A stretch of 64,000 nucleotides of DNA from Nitrospinae bacterium bin107 (GCA_002238965.1 MPNJ01000002.1:299418-363417), one strand, 5' to 3'. Positions 51,587 to 59,838 are shown, counted from the first letter of the stretch. Program-made: numbers and translations. Notes: generated by a model from the letters alone, not told the origin.

Positions 51587-52557
51587 GCGCATTGGATCAG
51601 AACCCCGCTCTCGCCGTCGAAGGCGTCACCCACCGCTACGGCAGCCGCACTGCGCTCAAGGACGTGCGCTTCGAGGTTTCAGAGGGCGAGATATTCGCGC
51701 TCCTGGGCCCGAACGGCGGCGGCAAGACGACTCTCTTCCGCATCATCACCACCCTCATGCGCCCCACTTCGGGCGATGCGCAGGTCTTCGGCCATTCGGT
51801 GCGCGACGCGCCCCATGCGGTGCGAAGGAAAATCGGGGTCGTCTTTCAGCAACCGGGTCTCGACCCCAAGCTCACCGTGTTCGAGAACATGATCCACCAC
51901 GGCAGACTCCACGGCATGCTGGGGAACACGCTCCGAAACGCCGCCGACGCGCTCCTCGCGCAATTCGGCCTGAGCGACCGGAAGAAGGATTACGTCGAGA
52001 CGCTCTCCGGCGGGCTTCAGCGCAGGGCGGAACTCGCCAAAGCGCTCCTGCCCCGGCCCGAGATACTGTTTCTCGATGAACCCAGCACGGGCCTCGACCC
52101 TGGAGCTAGAATCGACTTCAGAAACGAGCTCATGCGCCTGAGGAGCGAGACGAACACCACGGTCGTGCTCACCACGCACTTTATCGAGGAAGCCGACCAC
52201 GCGGATCGCGTCGGCGTCATCCACGAGGGGAACCTCGTCGCCATCGGCGCGCCCGATGCGCTCAAGAAAGAAGTGGGCGGCGAGGTGCTGACCATCGAGG
52301 CGCATGAGCCGGAACTCCTGCGCGAGAAACTTGGGAGTATGTTCTCCTGTGAGGTGAAGAGCGTGGACGGATCGCTTCGCGTCGAGATGCGCGACGCCCA
52401 CGCGGCCATCCCCAGGATCGCCGAGGCCTTCCCCGGCGAGGTGCGCTCCATCACGCTGGGCAAGCCCACGCTCGAGGACGTGTTCATCAACCAGACGGGA
52501 AAGCGCTTCATCGACGCGGACGAGGACCTCCCCGCTGCGGAAGCGAGAAAGTCATGA
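51583..52557 (+). CDS. ABC-2 type exporter ATP-binding protein
   Basis: Codes for 324 residues. Walker A GPNGGGKTT near residues 42-50, signature LSGGLQRRAELAKALL near 142, Walker B EILFLDEPSTGLDPGAR near 159-175 and switch His in LTTHFIEEADHADRVGVIHEGN. The C-terminal 90 residues form the DrrA/CcmA-type regulatory extension (TLEDVFINQTGKRF). It powers the permease encoded next (4-nt overlap). Being locked into the oxidase operon, it may export or position something needed for oxidase assembly, as NosFY does for the CuZ site; this is inference. Confidence 0.9.
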   Translation: MSALDQNPALAVEGVTHRYGSRTALKDVRFEVSEGEIFALLGPNGGGKTTLFRIITTLMRPTSGDAQVFGHSVRDAPHAVRRKIGVVFQQPGLDPKLTVFENMIHHGRLHGMLGNTLRNAADALLAQFGLSDRKKDYVETLSGGLQRRAELAKALLPRPEILFLDEPSTGLDPGARIDFRNELMRLRSETNTTVVLTTHFIEEADHADRVGVIHEGNLVAIGAPDALKKEVGGEVLTIEAHEPELLREKLGSMFSCEVKSVDGSLRVEMRDAHAAIPRIAEAFPGEVRSITLGKPTLEDVFINQTGKRFIDADEDLPAAEARKS

Positions 52558-53333
52558 CCCCCTACCTCCTTTGCACGGGAACGATATGGCAGCGCGAGAT
52601 CGTGCGCTTCGTCCGCCAGCGCAGCCGCATCATCGGCGCGTTCGGCCAGCCCGTCCTGTTCTGGCTGCTGCTGGGCAGCGGCTTCGGACGGAACTTCCGC
52701 TACGCGGGCGGCGGGGGGGAGGGCTACCTGGAATACTTCTACCCGGGCATCATCGCGATGGTGGTGCTCTTCACGGCCATCTTCTCCACCTTCGCCGTGG
52801 TGGACGACAGAAAGGCGCGCTTCTTACAGGGCGTGCTCGCAGCGCCTGTTCCGCGCTCGGCCATCGTGCTGGGCCAGGTGACGGGCGGGGCGACGCTCGC
52901 GCTCTTACAAGGCGTGCTCCTGCTCATCGCCACCCCTCTGGCGGGCGTTCCGCTCACGCTCGAGGCCGCTCTCGCCTCGGTGCTGGTGATGGGCCTGATC
53001 GGCTTCGCGCTGACCGCGCTCGGGCTCCTGCTCGCCTGGCGGATCGAATCCACCCAGGGCTTCCACTCCATCATGAACCTGCTGCTCATCCCCTTGTGGC
53101 TGCTCTCGGGCGCGGTGTTCCCGGTCGCGGGCGCGCACCCGCTCATCGGCCTCATCATGCAGGTGAACCCGCTCACCTACGGCGTGGCGGCCCTGAGAAG
53201 AACCCTCTACCTGAGCGCGCCCGAGGCCGTGGCCAATCTGCCGGGGCTCTGGGTCTCTCTCCTCGTCATGATCGCCTTCGGCGTGGTGTGTTTTTCTCTC
53301 GCGGTGAGGACCGCCGAGCGAAGCGAGGGGTGA
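52554..53333 (+). CDS. ABC-2 type exporter permease
   Basis: Codes for 259 residues with six spans. FVRQRSRIIGAFGQPVLFWLLLGSGFG opens the ABC-2 domain; LEYFYPGIIAMVVLFTAIFSTFAVVDDRKARFLQGVLAAPVPRSAIVLGQVTGGAT and LLLIPLWLLSGAVFPVAGAHPLIGLIMQVNPLTYGVAALR are characteristic. Pairs with the ATPase at 51583. Last gene of the oxidase operon before a 200-bp repeat-containing spacer. Confidence 0.9.
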   Translation: MTPYLLCTGTIWQREIVRFVRQRSRIIGAFGQPVLFWLLLGSGFGRNFRYAGGGGEGYLEYFYPGIIAMVVLFTAIFSTFAVVDDRKARFLQGVLAAPVPRSAIVLGQVTGGATLALLQGVLLLIATPLAGVPLTLEAALASVLVMGLIGFALTALGLLLAWRIESTQGFHSIMNLLLIPLWLLSGAVFPVAGAHPLIGLIMQVNPLTYGVAALRRTLYLSAPEAVANLPGLWVSLLVMIAFGVVCFSLAVRTAERSEG

Positions 53334-53423
53334 TTCCGGCGGAAGAGGCAATAGGTGCTGAGGGGGTGAGTGAATTACCCCTACAGATTAGCTGCCTTGA
53401 AAATACCCTTGTTGATAAGAAAT

Positions 53424-53451
53424 CACTCCCCCTTTGAGGGGGTTGTTGAAA
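53424..53451. repeat. Truncated ACTCCCCC element joined to a TGTTGAAAAA end
   Basis: CACTCCCCCTTTGAGGGGG runs straight into TTGTTGAAAAAG, the same junction as at 27793-27821. Repeats of two classes have therefore combined repeatedly at the same point. Confidence 0.7.
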
Positions 53452-53535
53452 AAGTATTTGTCCACAGAGCACCCCCCCTACAACCCCAATAGGCGCCGCA
53501 TCATCGTTGTTGCGGGATCACGCCCGGCCCAAAAT

Positions 53536-53859
53536 TCAGGGCAGGCGATTCACAAATCTCGCGACGTTCTCGAGCGCATCACCCTGGATGTGAGGCAGGG
53601 CGGGCATTTTATTTTTGCCCCGAGTGATGACCTCTTTGATATAGGCGAGAGGCAGATTACGGCCGCGCAGGGGATTTCCGAGTCCGCCTTTCCCCTCGCC
53701 CCGCGCGCCGTGACAGACGGCGCAGGTCTGACGGTAGATCGCAGCGCCATCGCCCGTGGTGAGGAGCGTTCTTTCCTGCCGGGGGTTCTGAAAGATCAAC
53801 AAAAAGACGACGAACGCGCCGCCCAGGACGAGGAACGAGACGACGACCCACTTGCCCAA
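53536..53859 (-). CDS. Membrane-anchored monohaem cytochrome c
   Basis: Codes for 107 residues. An uncleaved N-terminal anchor (4-23, VVVSFLVLGGAFVVFLLIF) is followed by a class I haem c domain: CAVCH with Cys46, Cys49 and axial His50, GARGEGKGGLGNPLRGRNLP, and Met85 (KNKMPAL) as distal ligand. C-terminal helix VARFVNRL. Likely an electron donor to the aa3 oxidase, whose operon it faces convergently. Overall short, as in cytochrome c-555/c-551-like proteins. Confidence 0.88.
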   Translation of the reverse strand: MGKWVVVSFLVLGGAFVVFLLIFQNPRQERTLLTTGDGAAIYRQTCAVCHGARGEGKGGLGNPLRGRNLPLAYIKEVITRGKNKMPALPHIQGDALENVARFVNRLP

Positions 53860-53881
53860 GTCCCAAGGCGTCCCGAGCGCT

Positions 53882-55195
53882 CTAGTCGTTCAGGGGAATC
53901 GGCCGGTGGAGGAAGACCCGCGCATCGGCCCCCTCGTAGTCGGAGACGAGTTGGCCGTTTCCCTCGAGCTGGTACTTGTAGGTCACCAGGCCTTCCAGAC
54001 CCACGGGGCCGCGCGCGTGAATCTTGTCGGTTGCGATACCCACCTCGGCGCCGAAACCGTAGCGGAAACCGTCCGCCAGGCGGGTGGACGCGTTCCACAT
54101 GACGCTGGCGGCGTCCACTCTCGAAAGAAACGTCCGCGCCGCCGCCTCGTCCGCCGTGACGATGGCGTCGGTGTGGCGCGAGCCGTAGCGGTTGATGTGA
54201 TCGACGGCCTGGGCCAGGGATTCCACCACCCGGACGGAGAGGATGAGGTCCAGATACTCCGTACCCCAGTCCTCTTCAGAAGCCGCGCCTGCGCTTTCGA
54301 GAATCGCCCGCGTGGCATCACAGCCCCGGATGGCCACTCCTTTCTCCGCAAGCGCCTCGGCGGCCAGGGGCAGGAATTCGCCCGCTTTTTTCTCGTGCAC
54401 CAGGAGCGTCTCGATGGCGTTGCAGACGGCGGGGTATTGCGTCTTGGCGTCGAACGTCAGCCGCACGGCCATCGCCGTATCCGCCGCCTCGTCCACGTAG
54501 AGGTGGCAGATGCCGTCCGCGTGGCCGAGCACCGGGATGTTCGAGTGCTGCTTGATGTAGCGGACGAACTCGTTGCTCCCGCGCGGTATGAGCAGGTCGA
54601 CCGCATCGTCGCGCGCAAGGAGGGCCTGCACGTCCTCGCGCGCCTCGACGAGTTGGAAGGCGTCGGCGGGCACATCGCCGGACGAAGCCGCCGCGTCTCT
54701 TAAAAGCCCGGACATCAGGCGGTTCGTGTGCGCTGCCTCGCGGCCCCCCTTCAGGATGGAGGCGTTGCCGGATTTCAGGCATAGCGAGGCAATCTGCACC
54801 AGCGCGTCGGGCCGGGATTCAAACACGGCGGCGACCACGCCCAGGGGACAGGTGACCCGCCTGAGCGTCAACTCCTCATCGAGCAGGGTCGCCATGCGCG
54901 CCACCCCCAGGGGGTCGGGCAGGGCGGCCACCGCGCGCACGCCGTCCGCCATCTGCGCGACTTTGCGCTCGCTCAGTTCCAGGCGTCTCAGCAAAGGCTC
55001 GGACATCTCCCCGCTCGCGACCAAGGGTTCCGCCGCGGCGGCGTCTTCCGCATTCGCCTCGAGGATGGAGCCTGAGTTTTCGTCAATCGCGTCCGCCATG
55101 GCGGCCAAGGCACGATTCCGCACCTCGTTCGTCAGGGGCGCAAGCGCCAGGGCCGCACTCCTCGCCGCAAGGCATATGGCGTCGATGTCGCTCAA
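53882..55195 (-). CDS. proA: Gamma-glutamyl phosphate reductase (ProA)
   Basis: Codes for 437 residues. The TTG at 55195 (first residues SDIDAICLAARSAA) follows TTGAGGAGA at 6 nt; a TTG 15 nt upstream overlaps that site and is less likely. Aldehyde-dehydrogenase fold: FESRPDALVQIASLCLKSGNASILKGGREAAHTN is the ProA cofactor region, YPAVCNAIETLLVH contains the catalytic Cys, and GTEYLDLILSVRVVESLAQAVDHINRYGSRHTDAIVTAD is the C-terminal signature. Makes glutamate-5-semialdehyde for proline synthesis. No proB adjoins. Confidence 0.94.
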   Translation of the reverse strand: MSDIDAICLAARSAALALAPLTNEVRNRALAAMADAIDENSGSILEANAEDAAAAEPLVASGEMSEPLLRRLELSERKVAQMADGVRAVAALPDPLGVARMATLLDEELTLRRVTCPLGVVAAVFESRPDALVQIASLCLKSGNASILKGGREAAHTNRLMSGLLRDAAASSGDVPADAFQLVEAREDVQALLARDDAVDLLIPRGSNEFVRYIKQHSNIPVLGHADGICHLYVDEAADTAMAVRLTFDAKTQYPAVCNAIETLLVHEKKAGEFLPLAAEALAEKGVAIRGCDATRAILESAGAASEEDWGTEYLDLILSVRVVESLAQAVDHINRYGSRHTDAIVTADEAAARTFLSRVDAASVMWNASTRLADGFRYGFGAEVGIATDKIHARGPVGLEGLVTYKYQLEGNGQLVSDYEGADARVFLHRPIPLND

Positions 55196-55268
55196 GTCGA
55201 GTCTCCTCAATCAGTTCCTGAAAACCAGCGCTGGATTATAGGCCGGAGCGAATCGACCGGCAAACGAT

Positions 55269-56165
55269 TCACCTCTTTTTCTTCTTACGCTCCTCAACAC
55301 GCCGCTCGACGTAGTCGATGATGACCGGCGCGACCTCGGGACCACCGGCGAGCTCCACGCCCTCGAAGCCGGGCGCGGCGTTCACCTCCAGGACCAGAGG
55401 GCCCCTGCTCGTCTCAAGCAAATCCACTCCTGCGATCTCAAGGCCGCAGAGTTTTGCGGCGTCTCTGGCGAGTTCCGCCACATGCCGTGCGGGCGTGACT
55501 TTCTTGACGGAGCCGCCGCGATGGAGATTCGTGCGAAACTCATCCCGCGAGGCGCGCCTTCTCACGGCGGCCGCCACTTCACCGCCCACGACGATGACGC
55601 GCAAATCCCCCTTCCTGGCCTCTTCGACGTATTCCTGGACGATGGCGTCCCGCTGCAGATTCCACATCACATCGGATATGGCCTGCGCTTCCTGGGCGTC
55701 GTGGGCGCGCATGACGCCCTTGCCCTGCGTGCCGCGCGGCAGCTTCATGACGACGGGCGCGCCTCCAACGCTATCCAGCGCAGCGCGCAGATAGGCCGGG
55801 TCGGGCGCGAACGCCGTACTGGGCACCGGCAATCCTTCTTGCGCCAGAAGCTGAAGCGTTCGCAGCTTGTCCCGCGCCGTCTCGATCGCGCCTGAGCCGT
55901 TGATCACCAGCGCGCCGGAAGCTTCCAGGTGGCGGATGAGCGCGAGGGAATGCTCGGATATGTTCGCCCCGAGGCGCGGAAGATATACGTCCGCCCTCGT
56001 AAAGGGTTTTCCGCGGAATTCGAGCGATATTTCTCCATCGTTCAGCTTCAGCAGGAAGCGATACGGATCCAGCACGCGCACCCGGTGCTTCCTGCTCCTT
56101 GCGGATTCGGAAATTCTGCGCACGCCGTGTAGGGTCTTGTCCCGACACAGGATACCGATTCTCAC
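55269..56165 (-). CDS. RimK-like ATP-grasp ligase
   Basis: Codes for 298 residues from a GTG start with AGGAG at 6 nt. The RimK order is present: N-terminal IGILCRDKTLHGVRRISESARSRKHRVRVLDP, central VYLPRLGANISEHSLALIRHLEASGALVINGSGAIETARDKLRTLQLLAQEGLPVPST, ATP-grasp VVMKLPRGTQGKGVMRA, VQEYVEEARKGDLRVIVVGGEVAAAVRR and Mg2+-binding VLEVNAAPGFEGVE. Members ligate glutamate (ribosomal S6, tetrahydromethanopterin/F420-type or LysX-like reactions); the acceptor is unknown. Downstream of proA on the same strand order. Confidence 0.88.
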   Translation of the reverse strand: MRIGILCRDKTLHGVRRISESARSRKHRVRVLDPYRFLLKLNDGEISLEFRGKPFTRADVYLPRLGANISEHSLALIRHLEASGALVINGSGAIETARDKLRTLQLLAQEGLPVPSTAFAPDPAYLRAALDSVGGAPVVMKLPRGTQGKGVMRAHDAQEAQAISDVMWNLQRDAIVQEYVEEARKGDLRVIVVGGEVAAAVRRRASRDEFRTNLHRGGSVKKVTPARHVAELARDAAKLCGLEIAGVDLLETSRGPLVLEVNAAPGFEGVELAGGPEVAPVIIDYVERRVEERKKKKR

Positions 56166-56347
56166 CCTTCACTCCTTACGCGAATCATGAATGTGGCGAG
56201 ATTCTAGCATCCGGGCGTTGGCTAAGGAACGACTCTGATCATGGAAAGTGAGGATTCCCCTCCCGGCGGCCCGTTGCCGGATGGCGTGGGCCACCGAGGG
56301 GGAGGTATGTGGGGCGCGGCCCATTGGTTGGGCCACGGCAGGATTTT

Positions 56348-56818
56348 CTATGCGGCTCTCTGGAGAGCCTCTTGCTGTTTCGCCCCTCCCTGCACCAGCA
56401 GGACGTGGGCTTTCACTTTCTTCGCGAGACGCGGGGCGATGTGCGACAGCCCGATGCGCCGCCTCAGCCATCCGCCCTCTCCGGCACCGAGGAGAATGAG
56501 GTCGGCGTCCAGCTTCTCCGCCGTCCCGGCTACCTCATGCAGCGGCGCGCCGTTCGTCACGGACACCTCGACGCGCAGGCCCCGGTCTCCCAGCATCCGA
56601 CGCAAGGGTTCGAGATACGTATCGCCGAACCTGGCGCGCGCATCGTGAATCTGATCGGCGTACACCGTGTAGCCTTCCAGTTGCCTCGACTGCATGACGC
56701 CGTTTTCCACCAGTTGCAGATGAACGATTTGCGGGTTCATCGAGAGGTGGACCACCTCATGCACGGCGGCTTCCGCCTCTTGCGAACCGTCCAGGGGAAT
56801 CAGTATTCGCTCGTACAT
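56348..56818 (-). CDS. Universal stress protein (UspA family)
   Basis: Codes for 156 residues from ATG 56818 (MYERILIPLDGSQEAEAA), with GGAGAGAAA upstream. Alpha/beta nucleotide-binding fold; near the C-terminus LILLGAGEGGWLRRRIGLSHIAPRLAKKVKAHVLLVQG corresponds to the G-2x-G-9x-G-S/T ATP motif with the final Ser conserved as GLS. Cytoplasmic stress protein, probably ATP-binding. Lies 37 bp downstream of the 66-residue membrane protein gene, likely co-transcribed. Confidence 0.87.
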   Translation of the reverse strand: MYERILIPLDGSQEAEAAVHEVVHLSMNPQIVHLQLVENGVMQSRQLEGYTVYADQIHDARARFGDTYLEPLRRMLGDRGLRVEVSVTNGAPLHEVAGTAEKLDADLILLGAGEGGWLRRRIGLSHIAPRLAKKVKAHVLLVQGGAKQQEALQRAA

Positions 56819-56855
56819 CGTTTCTCTCCGTTTCCTGAATTCCTGAGCCACGTTT

Positions 56856-57056
56856 CTAGGCGGCTTTCCGCAATTCCGATTCCGGGTTGATGGCGTCCAG
56901 CAGTTTCGTTTCGACCAGGGCTATCCTGGCGTCATTCGACTGCGCTGCTTTCGCCCGAGGCTGATGGATGATGCTGGAGGTCATGAACCACCAAATCGCG
57001 GCGAATACGAATAAAACCGGAAGCCCCGCCATTGCGTACATCTTGATGAATTCCAT
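56856..57056 (-). CDS. 66-residue single-span protein, paralogue 1
   Basis: ATG 57056 follows AAGGAGG. MEFIKMYAMAGLPVLFVFAAIWWFMTS is one span with a conserved MEF-x-x-x-Y-x-MA-x-LPV start, then a polar tail ending ELRKAA. Its paralogue at 57470-57670 has the same length, the same start pattern and the same LRKAA end. The architecture is like small inner-membrane regulatory or stress proteins. Probably in one operon with the universal stress gene downstream. No family recognised. Confidence 0.7.
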   Translation of the reverse strand: MEFIKMYAMAGLPVLFVFAAIWWFMTSSIIHQPRAKAAQSNDARIALVETKLLDAINPESELRKAA

Positions 57057-57220
57057 CTCGCGCCTCCTTTCCCTCATACTGCGGTACTCAGAAAACTCCT
57101 TTGTCTATATTTATAAGCAATATTCGTGCCAAAGCTGGAAATTCACAGAAACCAGCTAACTTACAAGGTTTTACAACGGGAAATGGTTTGCAGGATGAAT
57201 TAAATTATGGCCCATGCAAT

Positions 57221-57260
57221 ACGATATATCGTAATTTTACTTATTGTCGCTGACTTTTTG
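57221..57260 (-). promoter_or_regulatory. Conserved upstream element of small-protein paralogue 1
   Basis: ACGATATATCGT (a 12-bp palindrome), then A-ATTT and TGACTTTTTG, shared in order with 57834-57873 upstream of paralogue 2. In both cases it lies about 165 bp 5' of the small-protein ATG on the minus strand. The gene-free stretch 57057-57469 holds nothing else convincing; a plus-strand 81-codon ORF overlaps it without supporting motifs. Confidence 0.45.
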
Positions 57261-57469
57261 TCCGAAACGATATGGCGAATCAAGCCTGGTGGCTTTCCCG
57301 AAACAGAGAAGAGCCACCAAAGTAGACAGGGCAAGAGCAAAACTGTGAGGGGCCGTTCGTTCGGGCGGCAAACACAAAACGGCTATTGCTTCTTGTGCGC
57401 CATCCAAGATGGCGCCCCTATCGACCGCAGGTTCTATCTACTCGCTACATGAACGTGCAACCCATGTTT

Positions 57470-57670
57470 CTAGGCGGCTTTGCGTAAATTCGGCTGCCGC
57501 GCGGCGGCGTTCGATCGCTTCGGTCCGGCTTGGTGCGTCTCGATATCATTGACGCGGGAGGCGCTCCTGATGGAACTCGCCAGAACGTAGATAGTCAAGA
57601 TCCACCAGATTGCGACGAATGCGATGAATACAGGAAGCGCCGCCATGAAATAGCTGCTTAGAAATTCCAT
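57470..57670 (-). CDS. 66-residue single-span protein, paralogue 2
   Basis: ATG 57670 follows AAAGGGGGA. MEFLSSYFMAALPVFIAFVAIWWILTIYVLASS is one span; the tail (IETHQAGPKRSNAAARQPNLRKAA) ends like paralogue 1 but differs in the middle. The gene and its upstream region look like a diverged tandem duplicate of 56856-57260, so the duplication is not recent. Confidence 0.7.
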   Translation of the reverse strand: MEFLSSYFMAALPVFIAFVAIWWILTIYVLASSIRSASRVNDIETHQAGPKRSNAAARQPNLRKAA

Positions 57671-57833
57671 CTCATCCCCCTTTCCTGCTCACTCCGGGAA
57701 CCAGGCAGCTGCTCTTCCCTCTTAGTAAAGCAAATTATGCGCCAAATGTGGAAAATCCACGAACGGACAATTTTTACAATAGTTTATGAAATTTCCTGCA
57801 GGGTCAGAACCTGGGGGAATATTCGTAAAAAAA

Positions 57834-57873
57834 ACCATATATCGTGATTTGGCTGCTAATCACTGACTTTTTG
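57834..57873 (-). promoter_or_regulatory. Conserved upstream element of small-protein paralogue 2
   Basis: ACCATATATCGTGATTTGG and CACTGACTTTTTGG parallel 57221-57260; the palindrome has one mismatch. Same distance from the downstream gene. The remainder of 57671-58063 has no gene. Confidence 0.42.
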
Positions 57874-57973
57874 GCGTGTTCATACACTGAACGACGAAAC
57901 TATGGGGAGAGGTTTACCGTGGAACTGAACCGCCAGCCCCGGCTGATCCTCGACACCGTTCCTCACATGTCAA

Positions 57974-58074
57974 GGTTGTTGAAAAAGCCCCCCTGACAGG
58001 GTAAAGGCAACTCCTTAAAGGGGAAACAACCCCATAAAAGCGATGCCCCCGACGAGGGGTTTCTCAACAACTCC
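57974..58074. repeat. Short element with GGTTGTTGAAAAAG inverted ends
   Basis: Left GGTTGTTGAAAAAG (57974-57987), right TTTCTCAACAACTCC (58060-58074), about 100 bp with C/G-run interior (CCCCCCTGACAGGG, ACGAGGGG). The right end overlaps the 3' end of cbtA: the final codons and TGA of that gene are written in the repeat end. Confidence 0.65.
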
Positions 58075-58726
58075 CCTTCAAACGGTTGAAGAAATAGCCC
58101 GCGCAAAGGCCCAAGACGACCCAGAAGGCGGCCGAAGCCATGAGCGCGGTGAGGATGAACCTCTCGAGAAGCGCCCGGGGAACCAGTCCGCCGCCCGATT
58201 CGGGGTGGGGAGCGCCGAGGAGGTGCGGCAAGACGATGAGGACGACGCCCAGCGCCTTGAAGGCTGCTCCCGGCTTAAAGGCCAACAGGGCGAGGCCCGC
58301 CGCCGTGGCCGCCACGGTGAGAATCCACCAAAGCTGTCTGTGCGGCAGGGAGGCCGCGTCGACACCTGGGAGTTCGGGCGGCAAACCCACTGCGGGTGCG
58401 AGAGAGAAAACGATGAAGCCGCCCGCTCCCCAGAGGATTCCCCGCCGCCAGTCCACGTTTCCGTGAAGGGCGAAACAACCGACGAGCAAAAGCGCAAAGC
58501 CGACGCCCGAGACGACGTTCGAAACCAGAGTGAGCGCCAGACGCGAAGAGTCCCCTCCCTCATCCACGTGGTCTTCGTGGGTTTGGGGGATAGGGACAGG
58601 TTCTCGCCGCTCGTATTTTTCCGCCTCGACTATCAAGGGAATGACCTGAGTCGACTGCACCGCGGTGGCGAAAAGCCCCGCGATCACGCCCGAGACGATC
58701 GCCGCGAAAAAGATTCTCTGGAACAT
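58064..58726 (-). CDS. cbtA: CbtA-family predicted cobalt transporter subunit
   Basis: Codes for 220 residues, five or six spans. MFQRIFFAAIVSGVIAGLFATAVQSTQVIPLIVEAEKYE is the diagnostic CbtA start; SNVVSGVGFALLLVGCFALHG, WGAGGFIVFSLAPAVGLPPELPG, LPHLLGAPHPE and a terminal FWVVLGLCAGYFFNRL complete the family pattern. CbtA works with CbtB in cobalt uptake for cobalamin, yet no cbtB is recognisable in the adjoining sequence. The last three residues and stop come from a mobile-repeat end. QueG in this window needs cobalamin. Confidence 0.85.
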   Translation of the reverse strand: MFQRIFFAAIVSGVIAGLFATAVQSTQVIPLIVEAEKYERREPVPIPQTHEDHVDEGGDSSRLALTLVSNVVSGVGFALLLVGCFALHGNVDWRRGILWGAGGFIVFSLAPAVGLPPELPGVDAASLPHRQLWWILTVAATAAGLALLAFKPGAAFKALGVVLIVLPHLLGAPHPESGGGLVPRALLERFILTALMASAAFWVVLGLCAGYFFNRLKGSC

Positions 58727-58755
58727 GCCCGTCCGCCCCCCGGCGCATCGCCGTT

Positions 58756-59139
58756 TTACTTCATCTCCATCATCTCGACGACGACGCCGTCGGGGCCTTC
58801 CACGTAGGCGAAATAGAGCTCATCAGCCTCGCCCTCGGCGACCACGTTCCCGCCGTTCGCTCGCACCTCGGCGACCGCATCGGCGAGTTTGCCCTCCACG
58901 CAGTACGCATAGTGATCGATGCTGTAGCGCGGCCAGCCGCCAGGTCCGGCTGCCAGTTCCTCGCCGTCGCGCTTGCCGCGGATGATGATGCTCGCGCCGT
59001 GCACGTCGAGATAGACCTGCGGCGCGCCGACCCTGTCGATGCGGTTGGTCTCGGTCGCCCCGAAAACGTTCACGTAGAAGGCCACCGCCTCGTCCACGTC
59101 GGTGTGTACGCAATGAATGTGATCAAAAGTCAGTTTCAT
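58756..59139 (-). CDS. VOC-family protein (glyoxalase/4-HPPD-like)
   Basis: Codes for 127 residues; AGGAG upstream. FDHIHCVHTDVDEAVAFYVNVFGA is the VOC N-module, with the metal-binding His in HIHC. YSIDHYAYCVEG and the C-terminal YFAYVEGPDGVVVEMMEM hold the other likely ligands (His, Glu). Function within the lyase/epimerase/dioxygenase superfamily is open. It follows another VOC gene by 57 bp on the same strand. Confidence 0.75.
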   Translation of the reverse strand: MKLTFDHIHCVHTDVDEAVAFYVNVFGATETNRIDRVGAPQVYLDVHGASIIIRGKRDGEELAAGPGGWPRYSIDHYAYCVEGKLADAVAEVRANGGNVVAEGEADELYFAYVEGPDGVVVEMMEMK

Positions 59140-59195
59140 CTTGTTTCATCTCCTGTCGGTATGGATTAAAAAAAACCTGTGCGTTTCTTTATTCC

Positions 59196-59633
59196 TCAAA
59201 CCGCCGGGTCCACCCAGTTGAGTTCGAGCAGGTTGCCGTCGGGGTCCTTGAAAAAAATCGTCTTCCGCTCGGGAACGCGGGACAGGATATCCGAGAGCAG
59301 TTCCACGCCTGCGCCGCGCAGGTGCGCCACGGCGGCTTCCATGTCCTTCACCCAGAAGGTGAGGTAGCGGAACCCGGACAGCGAATCCGCAAGCGCATCC
59401 GAGGAGCCGGGCGGGTCGGCGAATTCGAGCAGCTTGATGAGCACCTCGCCCGATTTCAGGGCGTGGAGCTTCACGCCGTCCCCGGCGAAGCCCGCCGCGC
59501 GCACGAAATCGCCCGGCACGTCGATAACCGCCGCCTCCTCGAGCCCCAGCACTTCGGTGTAGAACTTCTTCATCGCGGCGATCTTTCTCGTGGTAAGCCC
59601 CACGTCCACGCCGCCGCGCGTCGTCTCGAACAT
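59196..59633 (-). CDS. VOC-family protein
   Basis: Codes for 145 residues from ATG 59633 (GAGGAGGGG upstream); the frame is open further, but the added residues lack similarity. VDVGLTTRKIAAMKKFYTEVLGLEE and FRYLTFWVKDMEAAVAHLRGAGVEL are the two modules, and IFFKDPDGNLLELNW the C-terminal strand with the Glu ligand. The usual first His is replaced by Gly-Leu (DVGLTT), so metal binding may be altered. Forms a two-gene unit with 58756-59139. Confidence 0.75.
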   Translation of the reverse strand: MFETTRGGVDVGLTTRKIAAMKKFYTEVLGLEEAAVIDVPGDFVRAAGFAGDGVKLHALKSGEVLIKLLEFADPPGSSDALADSLSGFRYLTFWVKDMEAAVAHLRGAGVELLSDILSRVPERKTIFFKDPDGNLLELNWVDPAV

Positions 59634-59838
59634 ATCCCCCTCCTCACGGGCGCAACCCGATAAGGAGCCGACCCCCTCATCCCGATTGCGCGAAGCGAGC
59701 AATGAAGATACATTATTTCCCCATAAAGAGAAAATCTACCGGAAGGCGGGCGCCGCTCGAACGTGAACAATCCATGAGGGGCTGCTCGCAGCGTCGGACG
59801 GTTTTATCGCGTACGGCGCGTAAAGAACGGGACCAGGT

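Noticed and set aside
57207..57452. 81-codon plus-strand ORF
   Set aside because: Lies over the duplicated upstream region of the small membrane protein; the start sits in the ATATATCGT element and no family pattern is seen.
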